Shown: positions 32,902 to 41,881, counted from the stretch's first letter. The stretch is 44,552 bases of DNA from Lachnospiraceae bacterium (GCA_004556655.1 SFGF01000055.1:1-44552), one strand, 5' to 3'. A program made the numbers and translations. Notes: generated by a model not told the origin, from the letters alone.

Positions 32902-33327
32902 ATGCATTTGATCAAAGATGAAAACGGTAATGTAATGCCGCATAATCACGGAGACGGGCATACCCATGAGCATACCCATGACCATTCTGTTACACATACC
33001 CATGAACATAGTCATGGTGAGGGTCATGACCATGGTCACGATCATACCCATGACCATTCACACAGCTGCGAGCACAGTCACGAATGTGGATCTGCCTGTG
33101 GTAATTCCGGAGAATGCAAGAATGAAACAGTTGCACTGTTATCTTATATGCTGGATCATAATGAACATCATGCAGCAGAACTGGATCAGATGGCGGAAAA
33201 TCTGCAAAAGCTGGGAATGGATGTTGCGGCTAAACAGATCAGAGAAGCAGTATCAGATTTTCAGAAAGGCAATCTCCGGTTGAGTCTGGCACTGACTACA
33301 GTAAAAGAACAGCTAAAGGAGGCGTGA
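32902..33327 (+). CDS. His-rich putative nickel-binding protein (CooJ-like in role)
   Basis: 141-residue protein in two parts. Residues 1-60 contain 21 histidines, mostly in HxH alternation, and four cysteines follow at 56, 62, 66 and 72: a clear metal-binding tail. Residues 75-141 (VALLSYMLDHNEHHAAELDQM...TTVKEQLKEA) form a helical domain with its own HNEHH. R. rubrum CooJ, a nickel store for CODH, has its His-rich part at the C-terminus; here the order is reversed, so this is an analog by context rather than a proven ortholog. First gene of the CODH/ACS operon, with cooT starting 4 bases after its stop. Nickel storage or delivery is inferred. AAAGGAG precedes the start. Confidence 0.75.
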   Translation: MHLIKDENGNVMPHNHGDGHTHEHTHDHSVTHTHEHSHGEGHDHGHDHTHDHSHSCEHSHECGSACGNSGECKNETVALLSYMLDHNEHHAAELDQMAENLQKLGMDVAAKQIREAVSDFQKGNLRLSLALTTVKEQLKEA

Positions 33328-33331
33328 AACA

Positions 33332-33514
33332 ATGTGTCTGGCTACTGTATATAAAGAGAGTGATGATACTGTCATCTGCAGAAATGTAAGCAAGATAATC
33401 GTGGATGATGATACTGTTATCATCAGAGACATTATGGGAGAAGAGACTACCGTTGAAGGTAAAATTCTTATGGTGGATCTTGCCAACAGCATCGTAAAGC
33501 TGAGATGTGATTAA
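33332..33514 (+). CDS. cooT: CooT family nickel-binding protein
   Basis: 60-residue protein beginning MCLATVY, as in CooT, where Cys2 is the nickel ligand at the dimer interface. The rest predicts a small beta-barrel (TVICRNVSKIIVDDDTVIIRDIMGEETTVEGKI). R. rubrum CooT takes part in nickel delivery to CODH. AAAGGAGG overlaps the end of the upstream His-rich gene, and cooC follows after 42 bases, so storage, carrier and ATPase genes are consecutive. Confidence 0.85.
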   Translation: MCLATVYKESDDTVICRNVSKIIVDDDTVIIRDIMGEETTVEGKILMVDLANSIVKLRCD

Positions 33515-33556
33515 TGGTGAGTTGGTTTTAAAATATTTTTAAGGAGGTGCCCTCCA

Positions 33557-34327
33557 ATGGCACATGTAATTGCAGTGGCGGGAAAAGGTGGTGTTGGTAA
33601 AACAACACTGTGTGGTTTGTTGATCCAGTATCTCTGCGAACAGAATAAAGGACCGATTCTTGCAGTTGATGCCGATGCAAATTCCAATCTGAATGAAGTT
33701 CTGGGAGTTGAGGTTGAAGCAACCTTGGGAGATATCAGAGAAGAGATTGCGCAGGCTGAACTCGCAAAGGATAATCCGATTCCTCCGGGAATGAGTAAAG
33801 CGGATTATGCTGAGATGAAGTTTAATTCTGCGCTGATTGAAGATGATGATTTTGATATGCTGGTTATGGGCAGAACTCAGGGAAAAGGATGCTATTGTTT
33901 TGTTAATGGGCTGCTTCAGGCACAGTTGGCTAAATTGCAGAATCATTATCCATATATGGTTGTGGATAATGAAGCAGGTATGGAACACATTAGCAGAGGG
34001 GTTCTTCCAAGTATGCAGACAGCGATTTTGGTCAGTGACTGTTCCCGAAGAGGAATTCAGGCAGTTGGAAGAATTGCAAGACTGATTGAAGAGTGCAATC
34101 TTCATCCGCAGCAGATCGGGTTGATTGTAAATCGTGCACCGAATGGTGTATTGAATGAAGGAACAAAGGAAGAAATTGAGATTCAGGGCTTGAATCTTCT
34201 TGGTGTTGTTCCTCAGGATGAACTGGTATATGAATACGATTGTGAGGGAAGACCAACGGTTGAACTTCCACAGGATTCTCCGGTTCGTGCAGCGCTGAAA
34301 GAAATCGTTGCAAAACTTAATCTGTAA
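33557..34327 (+). CDS. cooC: CODH/ACS nickel-insertion ATPase CooC (first copy)
   Basis: 256-residue MinD/SIMIBI-type ATPase that inserts nickel into CODH or ACS. Deviant Walker A GKGGVGKTT at residues 9-17, DADAN as Switch I-like region, and the CxC motif GCYCF (C112, C114), where nickel binds at the dimer interface. Compared with the second copy (36429-37208) it carries a longer acidic loop before CxC (MSKADYAEMKFNSALIEDDD). In acetogens one copy is thought to serve CODH and the other (AcsF) ACS; which is which cannot be told here. A strong AAGGAGGTG is 8 bases before the ATG. Confidence 0.93.
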   Translation: MAHVIAVAGKGGVGKTTLCGLLIQYLCEQNKGPILAVDADANSNLNEVLGVEVEATLGDIREEIAQAELAKDNPIPPGMSKADYAEMKFNSALIEDDDFDMLVMGRTQGKGCYCFVNGLLQAQLAKLQNHYPYMVVDNEAGMEHISRGVLPSMQTAILVSDCSRRGIQAVGRIARLIEECNLHPQQIGLIVNRAPNGVLNEGTKEEIEIQGLNLLGVVPQDELVYEYDCEGRPTVELPQDSPVRAALKEIVAKLNL

Positions 34328-34470
34328 AGGGATTTTAACCTCTGGATTTTGAAAAAACAGAGGCTGAAATATTTTCATGTGTAGAATCACGTGAAACATG
34401 ACTCGTGTGGCTGTAGGAGGATACAGGATCACGGGTTTAAAGTACGTTACAAACTTTAAGGAGGTTTATA
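34328..34470 (+). promoter_or_regulatory. Long intercistronic leader before acsA, with stem-loop
   Basis: A 143-base gap inside the operon. CCTCTG (34339-34344) pairs with CAGAGG (34358-34363) around a 13-base A/T loop. ATCACG/CGTGAT-like and TTTAAAGT/ACTTTAA pairings follow near the acsA ribosome binding site. No known riboswitch is recognised. It may attenuate, stabilise or process the message. Confidence 0.4.
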
Positions 34471-36363
34471 ATGAGTGAATTCAAGATGACTACCGTTGAA
34501 GAAATGGAAGCGGCAACCGCCCGTTTGCTTGAAACGGGAGCAAAAGTGGGAGCTGACGCATGGCAGCTCAGAGTAAAAAACCAGACACCGCATTGTAAGT
34601 TCGGTGAGCAGGGTATCTGCTGTAGAATCTGTGCTATGGGACCGTGCCGTATCACACCAAAGGCTCCGAGAGGTATCTGTGGTTGTGATGCCCATGGTAT
34701 CGTAGGACGTAACTATCTGAAATTTACAGCAGCCGGAGCTGCTACACACTCCGATCACGGACGTGAGATCTGCCATACCCTGTACTGTACAGCTGAAGAT
34801 GGCAATTATAAGGTGAAAGATCCAGACAAGCTGATTCGTATCGCAAAAGAGTGGGGTGTAGAGACAGAAGGAAAAGATATCTACGATCTTGCTCATGAGA
34901 TGGCGGAAATCGGTCTTATGGAATATGGAAAACCGTTTGGTATCCAGAGATTCCTGGACAGAATGCCGGAATCACAGAAAAAGAAACTGATTGACAATGA
35001 ACTCGCACCTCGTGCAATTGACCGTGAGGTTTCCTCATCACTGCATATGGCTCACATGGGATGTTCTTCTCTTCCGGAAGCACTGGTAAAACAGTCTCTT
35101 CGCTGCGGTCTGGCTGACGGATGGGGCGGATCCATGATGGGAACAGAGTTTTCTGATGTTCTGTTTGGAACTCCAAAGCCAATCAATACAGAAGCAAACC
35201 TTGGTGTTATGAATGCGGATAACGTAAATATCGTTGTTCATGGACATGATCCGAGTCTTTCTGAAATGATTTGTGAATATGCGGATGATCCGGAAATGAT
35301 CGCTTACGCAAAAGAGATGGGTGCGAAAGGGATTACCGTATCCGGTGTTTGCTGTACTTCCAACGAAGTAGCTATGCGCCGCGGTGTTCCGATGGCAGGT
35401 AACTTCCTCCAGCAGGAAAACGTAGTATTGACTGGTGCATGTGAAGCAATCGTAGTAGATGTTCAGTGTATCTTCCCGGCATTGGGACCTCTGAGCAAAT
35501 GCTTCCATACAAAATTTGTTACAACTTCTCCGATCGCTCAGATGCCTGATTCCGAGTTTATTCGTTTCAGTGCCGAAACTGCAGGAGAAAATGCAAAAGC
35601 AATTGTTAAGATGGCAATTGAAAACTTTAAGAACAGAAAACCGGAACTTGTACATATCCCGGATCTGAAGCAGAAAGCTACCGTTGGTTATTCTGTAGAA
35701 GCAATCGTAAAAGTTCTGGACGGTGTTACCAATACACAGGTAGATGTGACAGGAACAACAAAACCGCTTCTGGAATGCGTTACTTCCGGTGTTATCCGTG
35801 GTGCGGTTGCTATGGTAGGATGTAACAATCCGAAGATTCGTCCTGACTATGCACATATTGAACTGATGAAGAAACTGATTGCAAACGATATCATTGTTAT
35901 TGCTTCCGGATGTGCTGCACAGGCTGCTGCAAAAGCAGGTCTGATGGACAAGGCAGCGAAAGATATCTGTGGCGCAGGTCTGAAACGTGTATGTGAGCTG
36001 GCTGATATCCCGCCAGTACTGCATATGGGATCTTGTGTAGATATCTCCCGTATGATGATTCTGGCATCTGAATTGTCAAAGGATTCCGGTCTGGAAATCA
36101 ATCAGCTTCCGGTAGTAGGATGTGCACCTGAGTGGATGTCTGAAAAAGCTGTTTCTATCGGTAATTATGTAATCGCTACCGGTATTGATACTTTCCTGGG
36201 TGTTGATCCTTATGTTTCCGGTTCCAGCGAAATGGCAGCTCTGCTGACAGAAGGAACAAGGAAATGGACAGGTGCAGCATTTACAGTTGAGACCGATATT
36301 GAAAAATTAGTAGATCTGATGATCGAAAGAATCGAAGAGAAGAGAGCAGCCCTGGGAATCTAA
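34471..36363 (+). CDS. acsA: Anaerobic carbon monoxide dehydrogenase catalytic subunit
   Basis: 630-residue Ni-Fe-S enzyme that reduces CO2 to CO for acetyl-CoA synthesis and oxidises CO. All cluster ligands are visible: D-cluster C42 and C50; B-cluster C51, C54, C59 and C70 (CCRICAMGPC...GIC); C-cluster H259 (HGHDPS), C294/C295 (SGVCCTSNE), C333 (DVQCIFP), C451 (GCNNP), C481 (SGCAA) and C522 (GSCVD). These match the Carboxydothermus CooS pattern, so it should be active. It is the alpha-type partner of AcsB through an internal CO tunnel. AAGGAGG lies before the ATG. Placed between the two cooC genes. Confidence 0.97.
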   Translation: MSEFKMTTVEEMEAATARLLETGAKVGADAWQLRVKNQTPHCKFGEQGICCRICAMGPCRITPKAPRGICGCDAHGIVGRNYLKFTAAGAATHSDHGREICHTLYCTAEDGNYKVKDPDKLIRIAKEWGVETEGKDIYDLAHEMAEIGLMEYGKPFGIQRFLDRMPESQKKKLIDNELAPRAIDREVSSSLHMAHMGCSSLPEALVKQSLRCGLADGWGGSMMGTEFSDVLFGTPKPINTEANLGVMNADNVNIVVHGHDPSLSEMICEYADDPEMIAYAKEMGAKGITVSGVCCTSNEVAMRRGVPMAGNFLQQENVVLTGACEAIVVDVQCIFPALGPLSKCFHTKFVTTSPIAQMPDSEFIRFSAETAGENAKAIVKMAIENFKNRKPELVHIPDLKQKATVGYSVEAIVKVLDGVTNTQVDVTGTTKPLLECVTSGVIRGAVAMVGCNNPKIRPDYAHIELMKKLIANDIIVIASGCAAQAAAKAGLMDKAAKDICGAGLKRVCELADIPPVLHMGSCVDISRMMILASELSKDSGLEINQLPVVGCAPEWMSEKAVSIGNYVIATGIDTFLGVDPYVSGSSEMAALLTEGTRKWTGAAFTVETDIEKLVDLMIERIEEKRAALGI

Positions 36364-36373
36364 TGTGTGATTC

Positions 36374-36389
36374 CCGGGAATTCTCCCGG
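36374..36389 (+). other. Intercistronic stem-loop acsA-cooC
   Basis: CCGGGA (36374-36379) pairs with TCCCGG (36384-36389), loop ATTC. Only CTTTG follows rather than a U-tract, so a processing or stability role is more likely than full termination. Confidence 0.45.
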
Positions 36390-36428
36390 CTTTGACATAA
36401 GATCAAGTAAGAAAAAGGTGGATAAAAC

Positions 36429-37208
36429 ATGAAAATTGCAGTTACAGGCAAAGGCGGCGTGGGAAAGACAACGTTTGCTGCAACCCTTGCCAGACTTTAT
36501 GCGGAAGAAGGCCGACATGTGTTGGCGGCAGATGTGGATCCGGATGCCAATCTGGGTCTTGCATTGGGATTTTCCGAGGAAGAACTGGACAGTATAGTCC
36601 CCATCAGTAAAATGCGGAAACTGGTTGAGGAGAGAACGGGCGCAGGTCCGGACAATCAGTATTATAAACTGAATCCAAAAGTAGATGATATACCGGATGC
36701 TTACAGTAGAGTGTGTAATGGTGTAAAACTTCTGGTACTTGGTACGGTGGAAACCGGAGGGGCCGGATGCGTATGTCCTGAACATGTGATGTTGAGAAGA
36801 ATTATTAACAATCTGATACTTCACAGAGGAGACGTAGTGATCCTTGATATGGAAGCCGGACTGGAACACTTGGGCAGAGGAACTACGGAAGGAATGGATC
36901 AGTTTATTGTGGTGATTGAACCTGGTTCCAGAAGTGTGCAGACATATAAAAATGTTAAGCGTCTGGCGAAAGATCTGGGCGTAAAGCAGGTACATGTGGT
37001 TGCAAATAAAATCCGTGATGAGAAAGATGAGGAATTTGTAAAGGCACATATTCCGGCAGAGGATCTGTTGGGATTTATCCACTATAATACGGAGATTATG
37101 GATGCGGACCGTCAGGGATGCTCCCCATATGACTTCAGTAAATCCGCAACCGATGAAATTCGTAAAATCAAAGCAACCATCGATAAGATTGATGATTGCA
37201 GTAAATAG
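36429..37208 (+). CDS. cooC: CODH/ACS nickel-insertion ATPase CooC (second copy)
   Basis: 259-residue nickel-inserting ATPase. Walker A GKGGVGKTTF near residue 7, DVDPDAN following, and the CxC motif GCVCPEH (C114, C116). The region GAGPDNQYYKLNPKVDDIPD is typical of the CooC beside CODH. It sits between acsA and acsB; the AGGAGG of acsB overlaps its stop codon. Having two different CooC proteins fits separate maturation of the CODH C-cluster and the ACS A-cluster (known for acetogens in general, inferred here). Confidence 0.95.
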   Translation: MKIAVTGKGGVGKTTFAATLARLYAEEGRHVLAADVDPDANLGLALGFSEEELDSIVPISKMRKLVEERTGAGPDNQYYKLNPKVDDIPDAYSRVCNGVKLLVLGTVETGGAGCVCPEHVMLRRIINNLILHRGDVVILDMEAGLEHLGRGTTEGMDQFIVVIEPGSRSVQTYKNVKRLAKDLGVKQVHVVANKIRDEKDEEFVKAHIPAEDLLGFIHYNTEIMDADRQGCSPYDFSKSATDEIRKIKATIDKIDDCSK

Positions 37209-37220
37209 GAGGAAAAAACA

Positions 37221-39350
37221 TTGACATTATTTGAGAGAGTATTTAATGGAAATGACGCTGTATATGGTCTTACAGAACAGGCTATTGATGCAGCTATCGC
37301 ACAGCATGGCGAAGATAAAGCAGTCAGCTTCCCTGATACAGCATACTGCTTGCCTTGTTATTACGCTGTTACAGGTGTAAAAGTAACAAACCTGAAAGAA
37401 TTGAAAGAAGCTCTGGGAGTTGTTAAAACTCTGATGACAAGAGAGCCTCGTCTGAATGACGCATTTATGTCCGGTGTTGCTACCGCACTTTGCGCAGAAT
37501 TTATCGAAGCTCTGAAATATATTGATGGGGCAACACCATATGAACAGCCACTGTATGGACATCTGGGTGATGCAGTGATCCGTGAACTGGGTGTTCCGCT
37601 TGTAACAGGAGATATTCCTGGTGTTGCAGTTGTTCTTGGCTCCGCTCCGACTGTTGAAGAAGGTGTGGCACTGGTTAAATCTTATCAGGCACAGGGTATT
37701 CTGGTAACATTGGTTGGTGGTATCTGTGATCAGGTTGCAGAAGCAGGAATGAACACAGGTGCAAACGTACGTGTTATTCCTCTTGGAAAAGACGTTACAT
37801 CTGTTATCCATGTTGTATCTGTAGCTCTGAGAGCAGCTCTGATCTTTGGTAATATCAAACCTGGTGATGCTGCAGCTCTGATGGAATACACATTCAAACG
37901 TGTACCTGCATTTGTAAATGCATTTGCACCTCTTGATGATGTAATCGTAGCTTGCGGAGCAGGTGCAATCGCACTTGGATTCCCGGTTGTTACAAATGAA
38001 ACAGAAAATATCTTCCGTGTACCGAAGAGCCTGATCGTTCAGGAAGATGTAAGCAAATTCAATGCTACATCCCTGGAAGCACGTGACATTAAGATTAAGA
38101 TCACAAATATTGATATTCCTGTAGCATTCGCATCTGCATTCGAAGGTGAGATTATCCGTCGTAAAGAAATGCAGGTTGAATTTGACGGTTCTCGTGTTGA
38201 CTGTGCAGAGCTTGTACAGACAAAAGAGATGAGCGAGATTGAAGATCATAAGATCACAATCGTCGGACCGGATGTAGACGAGATGGAACTGGGAAGCAAG
38301 AACAGCATTGCTTACGTTGTAGAGGTAGCAGGAAAATCCATGCAGCCTGACTTCGAACCGGTTATTGAACGTAAATTCCACAACTACATCAACTGTATTG
38401 AAGGTGTATATCACACCGGACAGAGAGATATGCAGCGTATCCGTATCGGCATCCCGGCATTCAATGCAGGTTTCCGTCTGAAACATATCGGAGAAGTTCT
38501 GTATGCATCAGTTAAGAATGAATTCGAAGCAGTAGTTGATAAATGTCAGGTAACAATTTATACAGATCCTGCAGAGTGTACCAGAATCCGTCATGAAGTA
38601 GCTATTCCTACTTTCAACAAACGTGATGACCGTCTGAGAACTCTGACAGATGAATCCGTAGATGTATACTATAGCTGTATTCTGTGCCAGGCATTCTCCC
38701 CGAGCCACGTATGTGTGGTTACTCCGGAACGTCTGGGACTGTGCGGTGCCGTTTCATGGCTGGATGCAAAAGCAACCAACGAGCTGGATCCGAACGGACC
38801 ATGTCAGATTATTACAAAAGAGCGTCCGATTGATGAAAGAATCGGTGAATATGAGGATGTAAACGAAGCAGTTCGTAAGTTCTCACAGGGTGCTCTGGAA
38901 GATGTTTCTCTGTACTCTATTATGGAAAAACCGATGACATCCTGTGGATGTTTCGAATGTATCTGTGGTATCGAGCCATTCTCTAATGGTGTATGTATCG
39001 CAAACCGTGAGTATGCGGGTATGACTCCTCTTGGAATGACCTTCCCAGAGCTGGCATCTATGACCGGTGGTGGAGTTCAGACTCCTGGATTCATGGGACA
39101 TGGAAAACACTTTATTGCTTCCAAGAAGTTCATGAAAGCTGAAGGCGGTATCGAAAGAATCGTATGGATGCCGAAAGAACTGAAAGAGTTTGTTGCCGAC
39201 AGACTGAATGAGACAGCAAAAGAGCTGTATGGAATCGAAAACTTTACTGATATGATCGGTGACGAGACTGTAGCAACAGATCCTGAAACTCTGGTTGAAT
39301 TCCTTACAGAAAAAGGACATCCGGCACTGGGAATGGATCCAATGATGTAA
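37221..39350 (+). CDS. acsB: CO dehydrogenase/acetyl-CoA synthase, acetyl-CoA synthase subunit
   Basis: 709-residue ACS subunit that joins CO, a methyl group from the corrinoid protein and CoA at the Ni-Ni-[4Fe-4S] A-cluster. The ligands C486, C489, C498 and C508 (CILCQAFSPSHVC...GLCGAVSW) and the CGC motif C575/C577 (SCGCFE) lie exactly 20 positions below the Moorella numbering (506, 509, 518, 528, 595, 597), which supports the chosen start. That start is TTG: AGGAGG (37208-37213) is 7-8 bases upstream, and no in-frame ATG lies near. N-terminal CO-tunnel domain and C-terminal A-cluster domain are both intact. Codon bias is strong. Confidence 0.97.
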   Translation: MTLFERVFNGNDAVYGLTEQAIDAAIAQHGEDKAVSFPDTAYCLPCYYAVTGVKVTNLKELKEALGVVKTLMTREPRLNDAFMSGVATALCAEFIEALKYIDGATPYEQPLYGHLGDAVIRELGVPLVTGDIPGVAVVLGSAPTVEEGVALVKSYQAQGILVTLVGGICDQVAEAGMNTGANVRVIPLGKDVTSVIHVVSVALRAALIFGNIKPGDAAALMEYTFKRVPAFVNAFAPLDDVIVACGAGAIALGFPVVTNETENIFRVPKSLIVQEDVSKFNATSLEARDIKIKITNIDIPVAFASAFEGEIIRRKEMQVEFDGSRVDCAELVQTKEMSEIEDHKITIVGPDVDEMELGSKNSIAYVVEVAGKSMQPDFEPVIERKFHNYINCIEGVYHTGQRDMQRIRIGIPAFNAGFRLKHIGEVLYASVKNEFEAVVDKCQVTIYTDPAECTRIRHEVAIPTFNKRDDRLRTLTDESVDVYYSCILCQAFSPSHVCVVTPERLGLCGAVSWLDAKATNELDPNGPCQIITKERPIDERIGEYEDVNEAVRKFSQGALEDVSLYSIMEKPMTSCGCFECICGIEPFSNGVCIANREYAGMTPLGMTFPELASMTGGGVQTPGFMGHGKHFIASKKFMKAEGGIERIVWMPKELKEFVADRLNETAKELYGIENFTDMIGDETVATDPETLVEFLTEKGHPALGMDPMM

Positions 39351-39363
39351 TATAGTTATCAAG

Positions 39364-39403
39364 GGCCGGGTATGTGCATGCTGCCCGCATAAGATGCCCG
39401 GCC
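39364..39403 (+). other. Intercistronic stem-loop acsB-acsD
   Basis: GGCCGGGTAT (39364-39373) pairs with ATGCCCGGCC (39394-39403), one G-U pair, loop of 20 bases with an inner TGC/GCA. It is followed by GAAATAAATAAAAGG, not Ts, so it is not a standard terminator. Confidence 0.55.
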
Positions 39404-39430
39404 GAAATAAATAAAAGGAGGCTAATGAGA

Positions 39431-40369
39431 ATGCCGTTTAATCGTAAACCACAGAAGTTTAATGCATCTATCAAAGAAGTAGTTATTGGATGCGGTGAAA
39501 AAGCAATCACATTAGGAGGAGAAAGTGTATTCCCGTTTTATACATTTGACGGAGATATGAAAAACGCACCAAAAGTTGGTGTTGAAATCTCCGATATGGG
39601 TATTCCGGAAGTAGCAGGTATCAAAGCTTACTATGAAGGATGTACAACAATGGGAGAAATTGCTAAGAAAGCATCTGAGATGGAAGGTGCTGATTTTGTT
39701 TGTCTGCGTCTGGAAGGCGGAGATCCGAACGGAGCAAACAAATCTGTTGAAGAATTGGTAGCAGTTGTGAAAGAAGTAGCAGATGCTATTGATGTGCCGT
39801 TGGCTGTTGAAGGATGTAAGAATGTTGAGAAAGATTCTGAACTCCTTGCAAAAGTAGCAGAAGCACTTCAGGGTAAAAATGCGCTGATTCTGTCTGCAAG
39901 AGAAGAAAACTATAAAGCAGTTGGTGCAGCAGCAGGTCTTGCTTATGAGCAGAAAGTTGGAGCTGAATCCGCTGTAGATATCAACCTGGCTAAACAGCTG
40001 AATGTAGTAACAACCCAGTTGGGAGTAAAAGCAGATAACATTGTAATGAATGTTGGTACTGCTTCTGCAGGTTATGGTTATGAGTATGTGGTTTCCACCA
40101 TGGACCGTATCAAAGCTGCTGCTCTTTCTCAGGGTGATGCTATGCTTCAGATGCCTATCGTTACACCTGTTTCTTCAGAAACATGGGGCGTAAAAGAATC
40201 CATGGCTTCTGAGGAGGATATGCCGGAATGGGGACCAGTTGAAGAACGTGGTATTTCCATGGAAGTTATGACTGCATCTGCAGACCTTGCTTGTGGTTCT
40301 GATGCTGTTATCCTGATGCATCCTCAGTCTGTAGCAACCATTTCTAAAATGATTAAAGAATTAATGTAA
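39431..40369 (+). CDS. acsD: Corrinoid/iron-sulfur protein small subunit
   Basis: 312-residue TIM-barrel small subunit of the CFeSP heterodimer, which carries the methyl group on its cobamide from AcsE to AcsB. Recognisable segments: KEVVIGCGEKAITLGGESVFPFYTFDG near the N-terminus, DFVCLRLEGGDPNG in the middle, and the end DAVILMHPQSVATISKMIKEL. It holds no Fe-S motif, as expected of the small subunit. AAAGGAGG (39414-39421) is 9 bases before ATG 39431; the ATG at 39425 is only 3 bases away and was rejected. acsC follows after 30 bases. Confidence 0.95.
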   Translation: MPFNRKPQKFNASIKEVVIGCGEKAITLGGESVFPFYTFDGDMKNAPKVGVEISDMGIPEVAGIKAYYEGCTTMGEIAKKASEMEGADFVCLRLEGGDPNGANKSVEELVAVVKEVADAIDVPLAVEGCKNVEKDSELLAKVAEALQGKNALILSAREENYKAVGAAAGLAYEQKVGAESAVDINLAKQLNVVTTQLGVKADNIVMNVGTASAGYGYEYVVSTMDRIKAAALSQGDAMLQMPIVTPVSSETWGVKESMASEEDMPEWGPVEERGISMEVMTASADLACGSDAVILMHPQSVATISKMIKELM

Positions 40370-40399
40370 GTGTAAGCGATAGAACAGGAGGATAAAATT

Positions 40400-41758
40400 A
40401 TGGCATTATCAGGTATTCAGATTTTTAAAATGTTACCAAAGAAAAACTGTAAAGAATGTGGATGCCCTACTTGTATGGCATTCTCTATGAAAGTGGCTCA
40501 GGGCGCTATGAAGATTGAACAGTGTCCTCACGTTTCCAGTGAAGCTCTGGAAGCCCTGTCTGAAGCTACTGCACCGCCGATGAAGACCATTAAAGTCGGA
40601 ACTGGTGAAGGAGAATATACACTGGGCGGCGAGACAGTTCTTTTCAGACATGAAAAAACATATGTAAATAAGACAAGATATGCAGTTTCTCTGTGCAGCT
40701 GCATGGATGATGCAGAAGTAGATGCTAAGATCGCAGCAATTCCGGCCGTTGATTATGAGCGTATCGGTGAAAGAATGCAGGTTGAACTGGTTTATGTAAA
40801 TTATGCAGCCGCTGCAGGTGCTGACAAATATCTGGAACTGGTTAAGAAAGCAGCAGCTACAGGTAAGACACTGGTTCTTGGCGTTGATGATGTAGAAGTT
40901 GCTAAAGCAGCTCTGGAGATTACCAAAGCAGGCAAACCGATTCTGAATGGTGCTAATGCTTCTAACTATGAAGCAATGAACGCTCTGGCTAAAGATGCAG
41001 ACGTAGTTCTGGGTGTTGGTGGAGCAAATCTGGATGAAATCTATGATACTGTTGCAGCAATCGAAAAATTAGGAAATAAGAACCTGGTTATCGACGCAAC
41101 TGGCGCAACAATCAAAGAAACATATGCAAATGCAGTTCAGATTCGTCGTGCAGCACTGAAAGATCAGGATAGAACCTTTGGTTATCCGTCTATCGTTAAT
41201 GTTGCTAAGGTTGCAAGAGGTGACAGACATTTACAGGAAGCTTTGGTTTCTCTGTTCACTATGAAATACGGTTCTATCGTAGTTCTGGAGAATATGGGTT
41301 ATGCAGAAGCTCTGCCTCTGTTCGGTCTTCGTCAGAACGTATTTACTGATCCTCAGAAACCAATGAAAGTTGAGCCGGGTCTGTATCAGATGAACGGAGC
41401 TGATGAGAACTCTATCTGTCTGACAACTGTAGACTTTGCTCTTACATATTTCCTGGTATCCGGTGAGCTGGAGAAATCCGGTGTTCCGATTAACCTGATT
41501 ATCAATGATGCAGGCGGACTTTCCGTTCTTACTTCCTGGGCAGCTGGTAAATTCTCAGGAAATACGATTTCTACTTTCATTAAAGAGAACATCGAAGATA
41601 AAGTAAAATCCAGAAAGCTGATCATTCCTGGTAAAGTTGCAGTTCTGAAAGGTGATCTGGAAGCAAAACTTCCGGGATGGGAAATCATCGTGGCTCCACT
41701 GGAAGCTGTACAGCTTGTTAAATTCCTGAAAGATATGCAGGCAGCAGGAGAGTGCTGA
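40400..41758 (+). CDS. acsC: Corrinoid/iron-sulfur protein large subunit
   Basis: 452-residue large subunit of CFeSP. The N-terminal [4Fe-4S] domain has KNCKECGCPTCMAF (C17, C20, C25) and QCPH (C42), the low-potential cluster that keeps cobalt as Co(I). The central TIM barrel and the C-terminal cobamide-binding domain follow, with NDAGGLSVLTSWAAGKFSG near the end. It pairs with AcsD. AGGAGG is 8 bases before the ATG. Re-reduction of Co(II) normally needs AcsV, which is not encoded in this operon. Confidence 0.97.
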   Translation: MALSGIQIFKMLPKKNCKECGCPTCMAFSMKVAQGAMKIEQCPHVSSEALEALSEATAPPMKTIKVGTGEGEYTLGGETVLFRHEKTYVNKTRYAVSLCSCMDDAEVDAKIAAIPAVDYERIGERMQVELVYVNYAAAAGADKYLELVKKAAATGKTLVLGVDDVEVAKAALEITKAGKPILNGANASNYEAMNALAKDADVVLGVGGANLDEIYDTVAAIEKLGNKNLVIDATGATIKETYANAVQIRRAALKDQDRTFGYPSIVNVAKVARGDRHLQEALVSLFTMKYGSIVVLENMGYAEALPLFGLRQNVFTDPQKPMKVEPGLYQMNGADENSICLTTVDFALTYFLVSGELEKSGVPINLIINDAGGLSVLTSWAAGKFSGNTISTFIKENIEDKVKSRKLIIPGKVAVLKGDLEAKLPGWEIIVAPLEAVQLVKFLKDMQAAGEC

Positions 41759-41775
41759 TCATTCTTCAACATTTT

Positions 41776-41815
41776 GTCACCGGATTGGTATTTTGTGGGT
41801 TACTGATCCGGTGAC
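41776..41815 (+). other. Intercistronic stem-loop acsC-acsE
   Basis: GTCACCGGAT (41776-41785) pairs perfectly with ATCCGGTGAC (41806-41815), loop of 20 bases. No T run follows (TACTCAAAG), so read-through into acsE is expected. Confidence 0.6.
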
Positions 41816-41881
41816 TACTCAAAGTTGTTAATATCAGAAGTGGTTAAAACTTTTGAAATGAAATATAAAGGAGAAAATACT

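Noticed and set aside
32902..33327. Calling the His-rich gene a true cooJ
   Set aside because: The domain order is reversed relative to R. rubrum CooJ and homology of the helical parts was not shown, so only a functional analogy is claimed.
36392..36420. Internal promoter before the second cooC (TTGACA at 36392-36397)
   Set aside because: No acceptable -10 at 16-18 bases (AAGGTG is found there).
37227..38486. A 419-codon open frame on the minus strand inside acsB
   Set aside because: It is the antisense shadow of a highly codon-biased gene with intact A-cluster motifs. The translation is Cys/Ile-rich without any recognisable domain.
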